Positions 27,161-37,072 of a stretch of DNA of 64,000 nucleotides are shown piece by piece. The notes below the pieces were generated by a model that saw only the letters and a list, made by a program, of their open reading frames with translations, searched no databases and was not told the DNA's origin. Each line of letters opens with the position of its first letter. The stretch's first letter is position 1. The position numbers and the translations under genes were made by a program. The stretch lies in assembly GCF_000488275.1 (NCBI RefSeq), contig NZ_KI530765.1, positions 1-64,000 on the forward strand, read 5' to 3'. Source of the stretch: Acinetobacter brisouii CIP 110357. GTDB taxonomy: Bacteria; Pseudomonadota; Gammaproteobacteria; Pseudomonadales; Moraxellaceae.

Positions 27161-28066
27161 ATGAGTACGGATACAGAATTAGGATTTTTTTGTTTACTAA
27201 TAAAACAGGGAAGCCTTGTTGCCACAGCACGGGAATTAAACCTGACACCACCCGCGGTTTCGCGGCGTTTAAACCAGATTGAACAACGCCTGGGGGTGCG
27301 CTTGCTGAATCGAACAACGCGTCGTATTAGTCTGACTCATGAAGGCGAAATTTATTATGAAAATGCACTGCGGATTTTGAATGAAATTGATGACATGGAA
27401 CGACTGGTTGCCAGTAGTCGTGTTGCCCCGAAAGGCTTATTACGCATCAATGCACCTTTGGGCTTTGGTCGATCCTATATTGCGCCAGCGATTAGCCAGT
27501 TTGCCAAAATTTATCCTGATGTTGAAGTTCAGCTACATTTGAGTGATCGTCCAGTGACTTTGCCTGATGATGCCGTCGATGTCGTGATCCGATTTGGTGA
27601 ACTGCCAGATTCACGTATTATTGCCAAGAAGCTGATAGCACATCGGCGTTTGCTTTGCGCTTCACCGATTTATTTAAAGAAAAATGGTGTACCGCAAGTT
27701 CCGCATGATTTAACCCTACATCAGTGTATTGTGCTGCGGCAAAATGATACGGCATATGGGAATTGGCGTTTTAATAGAGCAGCACAGCTTGAAACCATTA
27801 AAGTACATGGCAAGTTGAGCACGAATGATGGTGCAGTGGCACTCAATTGGGCGCTTGAGGGGCATGGGATTTTAATGCGTGCCGAATGGGAAGTTGCTAA
27901 ATACTTGAAAAGTGGTCGCTTGGTGCAGATTTTAACAGAATATAATACTGCTCCCGCGGATGTGTATGCTGTGTACTTGGATCGACTACAACATTCTCCA
28001 CGAGTATCGTATTTTATTGATTATTTACATGGATATTTAGAAAAATGTATTGATCAATTACAATGA
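27161..28066 (+). CDS. LysR-family regulator of the dehydratase operon
   Basis: The 301-residue protein has an N-terminal helix-turn-helix (VATARELNLTPPAVSRRLNQ) and an effector domain from about residue 88. It diverges from the MFS-ttdA-ttdB operon across 208 bases, the usual LysR target position, and resembles the TtdR/DmlR type in layout. Effector presumably the imported hydroxy acid. Confidence 0.88.
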   Translation: MSTDTELGFFCLLIKQGSLVATARELNLTPPAVSRRLNQIEQRLGVRLLNRTTRRISLTHEGEIYYENALRILNEIDDMERLVASSRVAPKGLLRINAPLGFGRSYIAPAISQFAKIYPDVEVQLHLSDRPVTLPDDAVDVVIRFGELPDSRIIAKKLIAHRRLLCASPIYLKKNGVPQVPHDLTLHQCIVLRQNDTAYGNWRFNRAAQLETIKVHGKLSTNDGAVALNWALEGHGILMRAEWEVAKYLKSGRLVQILTEYNTAPADVYAVYLDRLQHSPRVSYFIDYLHGYLEKCIDQLQ

Positions 28067-28397
28067 TTGAGTAATGTTCATTCCTATCTTTGTCAGAAAA
28101 CTTGGCAACATAAATTTTAAATTGGATTGAGGCTGTGTTTCAGTGCTTTTATAAGTATGATTGTAATAGATCATGAGGGTACCCAAGATTAAGGAATGGG
28201 TTCATCATGATGATATGTAAGTGAATCTTTAAAAATTAGATTCTGAATTTTTATCTTTTTAATAACTTTATTAATAAATCAGCATTATAATATTGATGAT
28301 TAGATTTCAAAATATCCTATTATTTCCATTATAGTTTTTATTTGAGAAATTTTGTCTTACCAACAAAGAATAGAAAAATAGTTTTCTATACAAACCA

Positions 28398-28431
28398 TGA
28401 TAAAAACTCATGTATACATGAGTTTTTATCA
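28398..28431. promoter_or_regulatory. Perfect 34-base palindrome upstream of the YddG-like gene
   Basis: Arms TGATAAAAACTCATGTA and TACATGAGTTTTTATCA meet with no loop, 67 bases before the start codon. Each arm carries CATGAGTTTTTNTCA, which recurs at 36872 and 40028. A dimer-binding operator is more likely than a terminator here. The rest of 28067-28497 is AT-rich with no gene I can support. Confidence 0.6.
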
Positions 28432-28497
28432 ATTTAATTCAACTTTAAAATTCTTGAATAAAAAATTATGATTTATTTTTTTAATTAGATAAATCTT

Positions 28498-29403
28498 ATG
28501 AATCGTCAAATTGCAACATTAATAGGTATTTCAGCTTTATTGCTTTGGTCTACTCTAGTAGGTTTACTTAGGCTTTCAACTGAAAAGTTTGGTCCAATCT
28601 ATACAGTTACTTATGTTTATACTTTAAGTGCTATGATTTTATATTTATCCTATGGGCTACCAGATTTCAAAAAAGTTTCTAAAAAATTCTTATTTATTTC
28701 TAGTCTGCTTTTCGTTATTTTTGAATTATGCTTTGCATTTTCAATTACTTTATCAAACTCATCTGAAAAATCTATTGAGATGAATATTATTTTTAGCTTA
28801 TGGCCAACCTTAATTATTTTAATGATGGCATTCCTAAAAGAAGAAAAAGTTAACTTTTTAACTATCATTGGTGTATTGGTTAGCTTTAGTGGCGTTATCT
28901 TAATTAATTATCATAAAAAATTAAATTTTGTGGATAATTTCCATAAAAGCCCAGTCAGTTACTTACTTATCTTTATTGCATCTTTACTTTGGGCAGTATA
29001 TTGCATTTATACTAAAAAGCACAGTAATGGCACCAATGCCATTTCATTGTATTTTATCTTAACAGCTATTGCATTATGGATTTTAACCTTATTCACTCAA
29101 GGTTTTCATCTACCCCAAATAGACGGTTTTATGAGTTATACGGTTATTGGTATAAATGCTGTTTTCTTTGCTATGGGTTATTTGGCATGGAATACAGGTA
29201 TTATTAAAGGGAATATGCCGGTATTAATCATGTTATCTTATTTTTCACCAATTCTTTCATCAGTTTTTTCAACCATAGTTTTGAATTCAAGTTTATCTTC
29301 AAATTTCTGGTATGGAGCGTTAACTGTCACTCTTGGATCATTAATTTGCTGGTTTTCGATTCATAAAAACCACAATACCAAAAATCTTGAGGTAGCATCC
29401 TAG
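28498..29403 (+). CDS. yddG: EamA/DMT exporter, YddG-like (aromatic amino acid efflux)
   Basis: The 301-residue protein has ten hydrophobic helices and close positional similarity to E. coli YddG: start NRQIATLIGISALLLWSTLV, WAVYCIYTKK in the middle, and AWNTGI-x-GN with SYFSP(I)LSS near the end. YddG exports aromatic amino acids and some methylated compounds through the inner membrane. It stands as a single gene with a large palindrome in its promoter and a strong terminator downstream. Confidence 0.82.
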   Translation: MNRQIATLIGISALLLWSTLVGLLRLSTEKFGPIYTVTYVYTLSAMILYLSYGLPDFKKVSKKFLFISSLLFVIFELCFAFSITLSNSSEKSIEMNIIFSLWPTLIILMMAFLKEEKVNFLTIIGVLVSFSGVILINYHKKLNFVDNFHKSPVSYLLIFIASLLWAVYCIYTKKHSNGTNAISLYFILTAIALWILTLFTQGFHLPQIDGFMSYTVIGINAVFFAMGYLAWNTGIIKGNMPVLIMLSYFSPILSSVFSTIVLNSSLSSNFWYGALTVTLGSLICWFSIHKNHNTKNLEVAS

Positions 29404-29632
29404 TTGATTGACATGAGAGTAATGCCCGAGATGCTTATCTTCAAAATTGATTATGAATAACTAAAACAATCATAATTATTTTACGGAAGTTCAAAATTCC
29501 GACCTCTAATATTTTAATTCCTAGTTCAGATAAAAGGCTAAATAAATCATAATAACCAATATAATGACATAACTGCTAAATTCGAAAAATTCGATTATTA
29601 GAATGATATTTTAAATAAAAAACTTATTATAA

Positions 29633-29670
29633 AAAATTAAGGAAGCCTAATAGGCTTCCTTAATTTTTTA
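29633..29670. terminator. Bidirectional terminator between yddG-like gene and porin
   Basis: AAAAATTAAGGAAGCCTA and TAGGCTTCCTTAATTTTT are near-perfect arms around a single base. It can stop both the + strand exporter and the - strand porin transcript. 29404-29632 shows no gene. Confidence 0.8.
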
Positions 29671-29696
29671 ATAGCTTAAGTTAAGGTTATTTAACT

Positions 29697-30854
29697 TCAG
29701 AAATTGTAAATAAACATGATATTCAACAATTTATCCAATTTTCCATCATCACCTTGTGCCAATGAATTTCTCGCCCCACCAACAAATGGATCATTTTTGC
29801 TCATGACATATTCAGTATATAGCGTTATATTTTTATGGCTCCAAGCAACCCCTAGAATATTTCGCTCTGAATCTGCAAAATTTTTATCTTTTTTATCAAA
29901 CCCACTATAAACAAAATAAGGTGTGATATTCAGGAAGTTCCTTACATTATTAAATGTATAATTTATATCTACCGTATAAAAATAGCCTGTGTTCGCAATA
30001 TCATATTCAGCATCAAATGAACCAAACGTTGATACTGCGGGAATAAGCACATCTTTATTGTCGATTGAGGTTTTACCACCAGTTAAAGAAATGCCCAGGT
30101 TTTTATAACTCATTGTATTGAACAGTGCCCAAGCTTTACGAGAACCATCTTGTGAGGTGCTACGATTTTTAATATCTGAATACCAGTAACTTCCACCTAC
30201 TGTCATTTTCAAATCATCATACGGATGAATGTCCTGACTGACGCGCGCCATCCACATATTTTTTTCTTGTAAATTTGTCTCTGATGACTTTACCAAGTTT
30301 GCTGTATAGCGGGCTGCATCTTGGCTTGCACCATGATAGTTACCACCATCAGTTAAAAAATAAGCTAAGTCAAACTTGGTCGATGAAGGCATCTCAAAAT
30401 GATATTTCACACCGAGGTCATGTGCATCTTGCAAGCCCATAGTGTTGTTGATTCCCGCATAGAAACTACTGTCCCAATATTGACCTGGGCCAAATGGAAT
30501 TGGCTGCAAACCAACAGTAAGATTGTCCGTCGAGTTCATTTTATAGCCCATGTAACCATCAACCAAAGTTGAAAAGTCACAAAGTTTGTCGTATTGATAA
30601 CAACGGTATTCGGCGCGCCCAAACAACTTCTTAGATTGATAATCTAATTTTAAAATACCCGCATCAAACTGCACTTTTTGATCGGATGCCGACTCACCAT
30701 ATTGTTTGTCTTGATAACTGGCACGCACAGCACCTGATACGGTCAATGCCCCTAAATCACTGTCTGGATTACCTAAAGTAATCCCTGCAAAAGATGGCAA
30801 GCCTATTCCTGCTATTAATAAACCAATACTGGCTTTAAGAAAAACTTGATTCAT
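29697..30854 (-). CDS. Outer-membrane porin
   Basis: The 385-residue protein has a signal peptide (MNQVFLKASIGLLIAGIGLPSFA). The mature chain alternates polar and hydrophobic residues with strands such as LTVSGAVRASYQ and FDLAYFLTDGG, and ends in IMFIYNF with a terminal phenylalanine, the outer-membrane insertion signal. It resembles the general or DcaP/OprO-like porins of Acinetobacter and Pseudomonas. Gene order suggests passage of the substrate for the adjacent oxygenase cluster, but there is a 340-base gap to the cupin gene. Confidence 0.78.
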   Translation of the reverse strand: MNQVFLKASIGLLIAGIGLPSFAGITLGNPDSDLGALTVSGAVRASYQDKQYGESASDQKVQFDAGILKLDYQSKKLFGRAEYRCYQYDKLCDFSTLVDGYMGYKMNSTDNLTVGLQPIPFGPGQYWDSSFYAGINNTMGLQDAHDLGVKYHFEMPSSTKFDLAYFLTDGGNYHGASQDAARYTANLVKSSETNLQEKNMWMARVSQDIHPYDDLKMTVGGSYWYSDIKNRSTSQDGSRKAWALFNTMSYKNLGISLTGGKTSIDNKDVLIPAVSTFGSFDAEYDIANTGYFYTVDINYTFNNVRNFLNITPYFVYSGFDKKDKNFADSERNILGVAWSHKNITLYTEYVMSKNDPFVGGARNSLAQGDDGKLDKLLNIMFIYNF

Positions 30855-30972
30855 TTAGTCACATGTCCTTTTTAAATGAAACTTTAAGAAAAATTTAATC
30901 CCTTTTGTCTTACGTGTTCAGGTGACACATCACTATTTTTTAATGACATGCTTAGCCTGAGTACCTACTTTC

Positions 30973-31007
30973 AGCTACAGGAGATCTATGAAAAATCACC
31001 TGTAGCT
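30973..31007. terminator. Hairpin between cupin gene and porin
   Basis: AGCTACAGG and CCTGTAGCT arms around a 17-base loop. It lies after the last gene of the oxygenase operon; no T tract follows on that strand, so it may be a processing or attenuation hairpin. Confidence 0.4.
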
Positions 31008-31040
31008 TTAGAAAAAAACTTTTAAATACAACGATTATTT

Positions 31041-31394
31041 TTAAGCAATACCATGCAGTTCTTTCCAGTTACCTGGATGGACAACATATCCAAACAAAGC
31101 ATGCCCACCATAAACAAGCTCTGTTCCCTCTGGAATCCACAACATTTGTCCTGGACGAACCTCATATTTTTGACCGTTGGCAGTTAGTTCAAAACAGCCC
31201 TCTATCACAAAAACCACTTCGTCATAGAGAACCTGCCAAGTCACTTCTGCACCTTCCCAACGCGCAAAACCAATTCCCATATTGGGTGACACATCAGCTC
31301 CTAATGCTCTGGCAACATAAGCCGTACCATTTGGGGTTTCGCCGCGTAAATTAAAATTGAGTTGAGCACTATCAACTAACTTCACTTCTTTCAT
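31041..31394 (-). CDS. Small cupin-domain protein (EutQ/DUF861-like)
   Basis: About 117 residues from MKEVKLVDSA; the longer frame overlaps the upstream gene. One cupin beta-barrel is visible: WEGAEVTWQVLYDEVVFVIE, GQKYEVRPGQMLWIPEGTEL. It starts 13 bases after the oxidase, as the last gene of the Rieske operon. Single-domain cupins of this type occur beside amine-catabolic genes, with roles in sensing or small-molecule isomerisation. Confidence 0.75.
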   Translation of the reverse strand: MKEVKLVDSAQLNFNLRGETPNGTAYVARALGADVSPNMGIGFARWEGAEVTWQVLYDEVVFVIEGCFELTANGQKYEVRPGQMLWIPEGTELVYGGHALFGYVVHPGNWKELHGIA

Positions 31395-31407
31395 ATCTTT
31401 ACTTCGC

Positions 31408-32724
31408 TTACAATTCACTACGACTGCGCCATTTCTCGAATGCAATACGCGTTTTCACCCCAATCCCTAAAAATGGTTCTGGTGGGTTTAAACTCGGCAT
31501 ACCTGTCACATACTGAATATCACTCAAGGCTTGAGAATCTGTACCCACAACTAAATCTGCCAGTAAAGTCCCTGAAATGGTTCCCCATGCAGCACCGACT
31601 CCATTGTCACAAGCACTGGCATAAACACCATCTTCCAACTGACCAAAGAAGTTAGTGAAATTACGAGAAATGGCATAAACACCACCCCATGTATGGGTAA
31701 ATGGAACATCAGCCAAATCTGGATAACGTGCCAAATATGCTTTGCGATGGTCTTCTTGTATCCAACGTCGAGTTTCATCAGTCACATTTGCACCATACTT
31801 CGGCACATGCTTGTAAGTATTACGAATCAGGATACGACGATCTGCAGTCATACGTAATGTTGTCCCTGCATGATCAGCAGGCGTAAGCCCCCAATCTAAT
31901 TCACCATGATAGCGTCGCATTTCTGCATCAGTTAAAGGTCGAGTCCAACTTGCAAAAGTCATAACAGGTAACAAACGATTTTTTAAATAACCGAATTCTT
32001 TGGTAAAGATACTTGTGGCTAATAGCACTTTAGGGGTAGTTACTGTGCCCTGATCACCTTGGAGAATCCATTGCCCATCGCTTTTCTTTAAGCTTCGAAC
32101 TGGAGATTGTTCCAATAACTCAACATTCTCAGGCAAATGATCACCCATGCCTCGTACCAAGGCTGCTGGCTGCATTAAATAAGAACCAGGAGTAAAAATC
32201 GCTCGGCTATAGTAATCTGTCCCCAATACTTTCTTGAGTTGTTCTTTTTCCACCCAGTGATAGGGTTCGCCCAAATCTTTCATCAAGTGTTCAAAATGAT
32301 TGAGATGTGCTTCACCTCGCTCACCGATAGCCCCTTGATATTTACCTGCTGCAGACCATTGGCACTGAATATTGTGCTTGTTAACCAACCCTTCCAATTG
32401 TGCAATTGCCGAGCGGTTTAACTTTAATAATTTTTGCTTATGTGCTGGATCTGGGTGCCCTAATGCGAATTTATGCGGTAAATCAATCACAAATCCAGAG
32501 TTACGACCAGAAGCGCCTTCTGCAACACGTTGAGCATCAATTAAAATAATACGAGCATTAGGCTTTAGTTCAGCTAATCTGCGTGCTGCTGCCAGACCTG
32601 CAAAACCCGCTCCAATAATTGCATAATCAACTTTTTGTAAACCTACTAACTTTTTAGCTGGCGCTGCGGGTGGCAACGCTGCATACCAACCACAGGTATG
32701 ATCATCATTCGGTAAAGCAATCAT
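31408..32724 (-). CDS. FAD-dependent amine/amino-acid oxidase (DAO fold)
   Basis: The 438-residue protein has an FAD Rossmann motif VDYAIIGAGFAGLAAARRLA near residue 32 and the second DAO signature GRNSGFVIDLP. The layout matches gamma-glutamylputrescine oxidase- and sarcosine oxidase-like enzymes, which oxidise C-N bonds and release an aldehyde or demethylated amine. It lies 12 bases after the rubredoxin-reductase gene. In this cluster it likely oxidises the amine left by the Rieske oxygenase. Confidence 0.82.
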   Translation of the reverse strand: MIALPNDDHTCGWYAALPPAAPAKKLVGLQKVDYAIIGAGFAGLAAARRLAELKPNARIILIDAQRVAEGASGRNSGFVIDLPHKFALGHPDPAHKQKLLKLNRSAIAQLEGLVNKHNIQCQWSAAGKYQGAIGERGEAHLNHFEHLMKDLGEPYHWVEKEQLKKVLGTDYYSRAIFTPGSYLMQPAALVRGMGDHLPENVELLEQSPVRSLKKSDGQWILQGDQGTVTTPKVLLATSIFTKEFGYLKNRLLPVMTFASWTRPLTDAEMRRYHGELDWGLTPADHAGTTLRMTADRRILIRNTYKHVPKYGANVTDETRRWIQEDHRKAYLARYPDLADVPFTHTWGGVYAISRNFTNFFGQLEDGVYASACDNGVGAAWGTISGTLLADLVVGTDSQALSDIQYVTGMPSLNPPEPFLGIGVKTRIAFEKWRSRSEL

Positions 32725-32736
32725 TTTGTTATTCCC

Positions 32737-34092
32737 TTAAACTGTAGATGGAGATGCATTCATTTTTTCAAGCCATTGGCTACGCTGCTGCTGTAACTTA
32801 TGACCAAGTAAAGCAAAACCTGTCAAATGACCAGTTTCATCATAAAATCCCGCTGCCCATTCACCATCGTGTTGTTCTACACGCCACTCACCCATACCCG
32901 TTGCTGGTAAAACTGATAACGGCAATATAGGTGTTTTGACTATAACTGGTGTTGCTTTAAGAGCTGCATTAGTCGGTTGCCCTAAAAGGCTATTGACTAA
33001 TGCAGGAAGTGCCTGATTAATTGGGTTAATGTAGGGAGCCCATTGACCTTCAACTTCTGCACAATCACCTAAAGCAAAAATCGAAGCATCACTACTACGG
33101 TGATCAAGATTTGTACGAACACCACGTCCTATTTCAAGGCCAGCAGCCTGTGCTAAAGTAATATTTGGGCGCAAACCTACAGCACTAAGAATTAAATCAG
33201 TCTCTAAAAGTTGTCCATCTTGTAACTTAACTCGGTAACGATCGTGTACCGCCTGAATTGAATGAATACTATTTTGTAATTTCCATTCAACCCCTATCTG
33301 GCTAAGTGCATTTTGTAAAGCATGCCCTAATTCCTTTGGAATTAGACGCCCCATTACTGATTGACCTAAACCAACAACAGTGACCTGCATACCATGTGCA
33401 GCTAGATCATTGGCAAATTCACAACCAATGAGCCCATCACCTAAAATCGTGACATGCTGTTTTCCACTCAATTTCTGACGAAAATGGCGGTAATCTGCCA
33501 GATCGTTGACACTTAAAGTTGCTGAAGCTTCGCCTTCAACAGGAATCACAATAGGTGTTGCACCTGTGGCTAGAACTAAGCGACCGTAAGGATAATCACC
33601 AATTGTGGTCTGAATTTTTTTGTTGACACGGTCAATATGAGTCACTTTGGTATGTGGGTAGACACGTATATTTAGACGTTGTTCCCAACTGAGTGCCGAC
33701 TCACGAACTAAACTCTCTCCATCTTTACCCAATGCCAAAGCATTGGATAAAGCAGGTTTACTGTAAAGAGCGCCATCGTCAGCCGTAAATAAGGTAATAG
33801 ATAAATCGGGAGATTGGGCACGTAAAGTTGAGGCCAGTTGATAACCTGCATGTCCACTACCAATAATAACAATCGGCTCAATAGCTGAAGCTACCGCAGT
33901 TTGCGGTTGCTCCTCAATATCAACATCGGTAATGTCCAACATTTCAAAATCAGCTTTACCCACTTGGCAATCAGGGCATAACCAATCATCTGGAACATCT
34001 TCCCATTTGGTACCTGGTGCAATTCCATCATCAGGCCAGCCTTTTGCTTCATCATAAATCCAGCCACAGACAATACATAACCACTTTCTCAT
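32737..34092 (-). CDS. Rubredoxin fused to an NAD(P)H-dependent FAD reductase
   Basis: The 451-residue fusion starts with a rubredoxin: CIVCG (Cys6, Cys9) and CPDC (Cys39, Cys42) hold the single iron, with the aromatic core [14 protein letters not shown]. From residue 72 it is a two-dinucleotide reductase: [18 protein letters not shown] binds [16 protein letters not shown] binds [12 protein letters not shown] is the second FAD contact. One polypeptide thus makes an electron chain from NADH to rubredoxin. Lying between oxidase and aldehyde dehydrogenase genes in the Rieske operon, it probably feeds the oxygenase, replacing the usual ferredoxin-type reductase. Confidence 0.88.
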   Translation of the reverse strand: MRKWLCIVCGWIYDEAKGWPDDGIAPGTKWEDVPDDWLCPDCQVGKADFEMLDITDVDIEEQPQTAVASAIEPIVIIGSGHAGYQLASTLRAQSPDLSITLFTADDGALYSKPALSNALALGKDGESLVRESALSWEQRLNIRVYPHTKVTHIDRVNKKIQTTIGDYPYGRLVLATGATPIVIPVEGEASATLSVNDLADYRHFRQKLSGKQHVTILGDGLIGCEFANDLAAHGMQVTVVGLGQSVMGRLIPKELGHALQNALSQIGVEWKLQNSIHSIQAVHDRYRVKLQDGQLLETDLILSAVGLRPNITLAQAAGLEIGRGVRTNLDHRSSDASIFALGDCAEVEGQWAPYINPINQALPALVNSLLGQPTNAALKATPVIVKTPILPLSVLPATGMGEWRVEQHDGEWAAGFYDETGHLTGFALLGHKLQQQRSQWLEKMNASPSTV

Positions 34093-34120
34093 CGTGTCTA
34101 TTCCCTTTTCTCGTACTTAT

Positions 34121-35551
34121 TTACGCGTGATGTTGCAAACGAATACCAATATTGCGCGTTTGCACATAACTGTAGATGGCTTCCTGCCCTTTTTCACGAC
34201 CAAAACCAGATAAACCCACACCACCAAATGGTGTCTCAATACCGCCAGCAAACCATTCGTTAATAAAGACCTGACCAGCGATCAGTCGATTTGCCACTCG
34301 AAGTGTCTGATTTAGATTTTCACCAAATACACCAGCCACCAGACCAAAGTCTGTGCCATTGGCAATGGCAACTGCTTCATCTTCATCCTCAAACGGAATA
34401 ATGACTTGGACAGGGCCAAAGACTTCTTCTTGTGCAATTGACATATTTGCCGTGGCTTCAATAATGGTTGGTAATACAAAGTAGCCATCCAAATCAGCAG
34501 CTTTCCCACCCGTTAAGATGTTTGCACCCTCTTGACGAGCTTTTTCAATCATCGTGAGGATTTGTTGCTGTTGATCTTTAGAAACAACTGGCGTCAACTC
34601 AGCATTGGATTCACCAATACCAATAGTCAGACTCTCAGCTAGGTTTACTACTGCGGCTTTTACTTCTTCATAACGGCTACGCTGTACCAATAATCGAGAC
34701 ATTGCGGAACAGACTTGACCAGAGTTATAAAAAATACCGACTTTTACACTCTGCAATAATTGCTCGAGATTGACATCGGCAAATGCGATAGCGGCTGATT
34801 TGCCACCAAGTTCCATGACAGATGGAGTGGCACGTGCTGCAGCATCTTTTAAAATACGTTGTCCTGTTGGTACAGAACCTGTGAACACGATTTGGTTGGT
34901 TTCCTGATGTGTCACCAAATGGGTACCAACTTCAGAACCTTTACCGCAAAGTAAGTTCACTGCGCCTTGAGGAAATCCAGCTTTCTCAATGGCTTTAATT
35001 AATAAAACCATCCCTAAAGGTGAAACTTCTGGTGACTTGATGACAACCGCATTCCCTGCTGCCAAAGCTGGCGCAAGTGAACGAGCACAAATTGATACAG
35101 GAAAGTTCCAAGGCACTATCTGAACCGAAATACCCATTGGAATGTATTGGGTAAAATCAATATAGTCTTTGCCTAAAGGGACTGAAATCCCTTCAATTTT
35201 ATCGGCCATACCTGCGTAATATTCAAAATAGCGTGCAGCCTCATCAAATTCTTCACGAGCAGTCTGTAGATTCTTACCATTTTCACGGCAAAGGATAAGT
35301 GCTCCTTCTTCAGTGATTTCACGGATCGCCTCAGCTGCTTTAAGCAACCATGCTGTACGCTGTGCAGGGCGAACATCCGTTAATGCGCCACTATTTACAC
35401 AGCGGCGTGCTGCAGCCATTGCTGCATCAGCGTCTTCAATACTTGCTTGAGCAACTGTTGCAAACACTTTATCTGTTGCCGGATTAATAACCGCCAATTG
35501 GCGAGAAGCATCTCGCCATTGACCATCAAAATAATTGAGGTAATGTTGCAT
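34121..35551 (-). CDS. NAD(P)-dependent aldehyde dehydrogenase
   Basis: The 476-residue protein has all hallmarks of the superfamily: PWNFP (Asn149), VMELGGKSAAIAF with general base Glu247, and nucleophile Cys281 in NSGQVCSA. It ends near one base before the Rieske gene stop region (start 35551, next gene ends 35553), so the genes are tightly coupled. It likely oxidises the aldehyde made by the oxygenase or the DAO enzyme, for example a betaine- or semialdehyde-type product. Confidence 0.92.
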   Translation of the reverse strand: MQHYLNYFDGQWRDASRQLAVINPATDKVFATVAQASIEDADAAMAAARRCVNSGALTDVRPAQRTAWLLKAAEAIREITEEGALILCRENGKNLQTAREEFDEAARYFEYYAGMADKIEGISVPLGKDYIDFTQYIPMGISVQIVPWNFPVSICARSLAPALAAGNAVVIKSPEVSPLGMVLLIKAIEKAGFPQGAVNLLCGKGSEVGTHLVTHQETNQIVFTGSVPTGQRILKDAAARATPSVMELGGKSAAIAFADVNLEQLLQSVKVGIFYNSGQVCSAMSRLLVQRSRYEEVKAAVVNLAESLTIGIGESNAELTPVVSKDQQQQILTMIEKARQEGANILTGGKAADLDGYFVLPTIIEATANMSIAQEEVFGPVQVIIPFEDEDEAVAIANGTDFGLVAGVFGENLNQTLRVANRLIAGQVFINEWFAGGIETPFGGVGLSGFGREKGQEAIYSYVQTRNIGIRLQHHA

Positions 35552-35552
35552 A

Positions 35553-36743
35553 TTATGCCTCCAACGCCTTTTTAGCTTGAGTGGCTAACCATTTCTGGAA
35601 GAAGTGTGTTGGTAAGTCCATTTCTGGTGAGAAAACACCACCACCAAAGCCTGGGGAATGACGACCTTTTTGCATCGTTTCAACTGCAAATACATCTTCA
35701 CTAAACACGACTTTCCACGACTCTAAAGTTGCTTTTCGGCATTCGTCGTATTTAGGGTCTAATGATTTATCACCCACATAATACAAACGAAGATTTTCAA
35801 TCGTTTTTTCAGGTGCAACTGGGTCTAACATAATCGCAAAGGCATGGTCAGCCTGAATACCAATGAGTGCATTTGGGAAAATAGACAGATATTCTGCTTG
35901 GCGTAATTTATCTTCTGGCCAACTTGGAAAAACAGGTAAATGCGTCCCAGCTGTTGATGATAAGTTGTATTTATAACTACCCTGACCTGAAAAACGATCC
36001 TCAATCATAATGTTGTAGTGATCTTCAAGCTTTGAGTAAGTATTTAAGGCAGGGTGTACCCAAGGTAAATGGTATGCTTCACAATAGTTTTCAACAGCAA
36101 GTTTCCAGTTACTTTCTACAGGTAATTGGAAAGTCGAACCAATTTTGCTGGTACGAATTAAATCTAAACCATTTTTACCTAAGAATTCTTTCCAACGTTC
36201 TGTAACAGGCGCAATGTGATCTTCAAATGCAGTAGCATCCCCAGAAATATTAATAAACACCATGTCCATCCAGATGGCTGAACGGAGTGCTTTTAAGCCA
36301 TGTTTTTCACATTTAAAGCGTTCATCTTTGTGCTGATTAATCCCACCAATATGTGGTGTTCCTTTTAAGTTACCATTGATGTCATAACTCCAAGAATGGT
36401 ACTGGCAACGAATCACGCCTTCAATCGTGCCTTCTTCTTGTACTAAAATCATTCCACGGTGGCTACACACATTATGAAACACTTGTAAGACGCCTTCACG
36501 ATTACGCATCATTACCAGCGGCATACCCATAAAATTTACAGGTTTTACATAGTTATTTTTAGGCAAGTCAGAAGAAAAACCGATACAAACCCAAGTTTTG
36601 CTTAAAATATTATCCCGTTCAAAATTAAAATATTCACTACTGGTATATGCTAAATTTGGCATACCATTTGATTCAGTAATTGAATTTAAAACGTTATCGA
36701 CTTGCTGAACCGTAATTAATTGCTGGCTAACTCGACTATTCAT
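35553..36743 (-). CDS. Rieske non-haem iron oxygenase, alpha subunit (GbcA/CntA-like group)
   Basis: The 396-residue protein has a Rieske [2Fe-2S] motif Cys93-x-His95 ... Cys113-x2-His116 (CSHRG, CQYHSW) and a mononuclear iron site in VENYCEAYHLPWVHP (His225, His230; Glu218 at the electron-bridging position). Oxygenases with this layout demethylate or cleave quaternary amines such as glycine betaine, carnitine and stachydrine. First gene of a five-gene operon and divergent from a BCCT carrier, which supports that substrate class. The exact substrate cannot be read from the sequence. Confidence 0.88.
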   Translation of the reverse strand: MNSRVSQQLITVQQVDNVLNSITESNGMPNLAYTSSEYFNFERDNILSKTWVCIGFSSDLPKNNYVKPVNFMGMPLVMMRNREGVLQVFHNVCSHRGMILVQEEGTIEGVIRCQYHSWSYDINGNLKGTPHIGGINQHKDERFKCEKHGLKALRSAIWMDMVFINISGDATAFEDHIAPVTERWKEFLGKNGLDLIRTSKIGSTFQLPVESNWKLAVENYCEAYHLPWVHPALNTYSKLEDHYNIMIEDRFSGQGSYKYNLSSTAGTHLPVFPSWPEDKLRQAEYLSIFPNALIGIQADHAFAIMLDPVAPEKTIENLRLYYVGDKSLDPKYDECRKATLESWKVVFSEDVFAVETMQKGRHSPGFGGGVFSPEMDLPTHFFQKWLATQAKKALEA

Positions 36744-36871
36744 CTGATGATCTCCATATATTTAAAACAAACGCAGAACTCCCTGCGCTGAGTGATTTGC
36801 ATACTCTGCTATCTCTTCTGCGATTGTGTTAAATATCGATACACCCGACAAACGACTTTTTAGCTAGGTAT

Positions 36872-36960
36872 GCATGAGTTTTTGTCATCTATTTTTTCTT
36901 TATAGCTATGCATTCATACGCGATTGCGATATCTAAAAAATGATGCATGACTAAAACTCA
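36872..36960. promoter_or_regulatory. Paired inverted operator motif between the oxygenase operon and BCCT gene
   Basis: GCATGAGTTTTTGTCAT (36872-36888) and the inverted ATGACTAAAACTCA (36947-36960) match arms of the palindrome at 28398 and the motif at 40028. They lie in the 329-base divergent promoter region. The LysR regulator at 38885, which has the motif upstream of itself, is the prime candidate to bind. Confidence 0.5.
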
Positions 36961-37030
36961 CCCATGGATGAGAATAAATCGGTTGAGCAATCTTTATACT
37001 CATCACTACTCTTTGACGATGAGCATAAAA

Positions 37031-37051
37031 CAGTTAACAGGCTGTTAACTG
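37031..37051. promoter_or_regulatory. Inverted repeat in the BCCT leader
   Basis: CAGTTAAC, loop AGGCT, GTTAACTG ends 10 bases before the ribosome site AAGGAGGAG. It could be an operator or an mRNA stem affecting translation of the transporter. Confidence 0.45.
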
Positions 37052-37072
37052 ATACGTATCCAAGGAGGAGTT

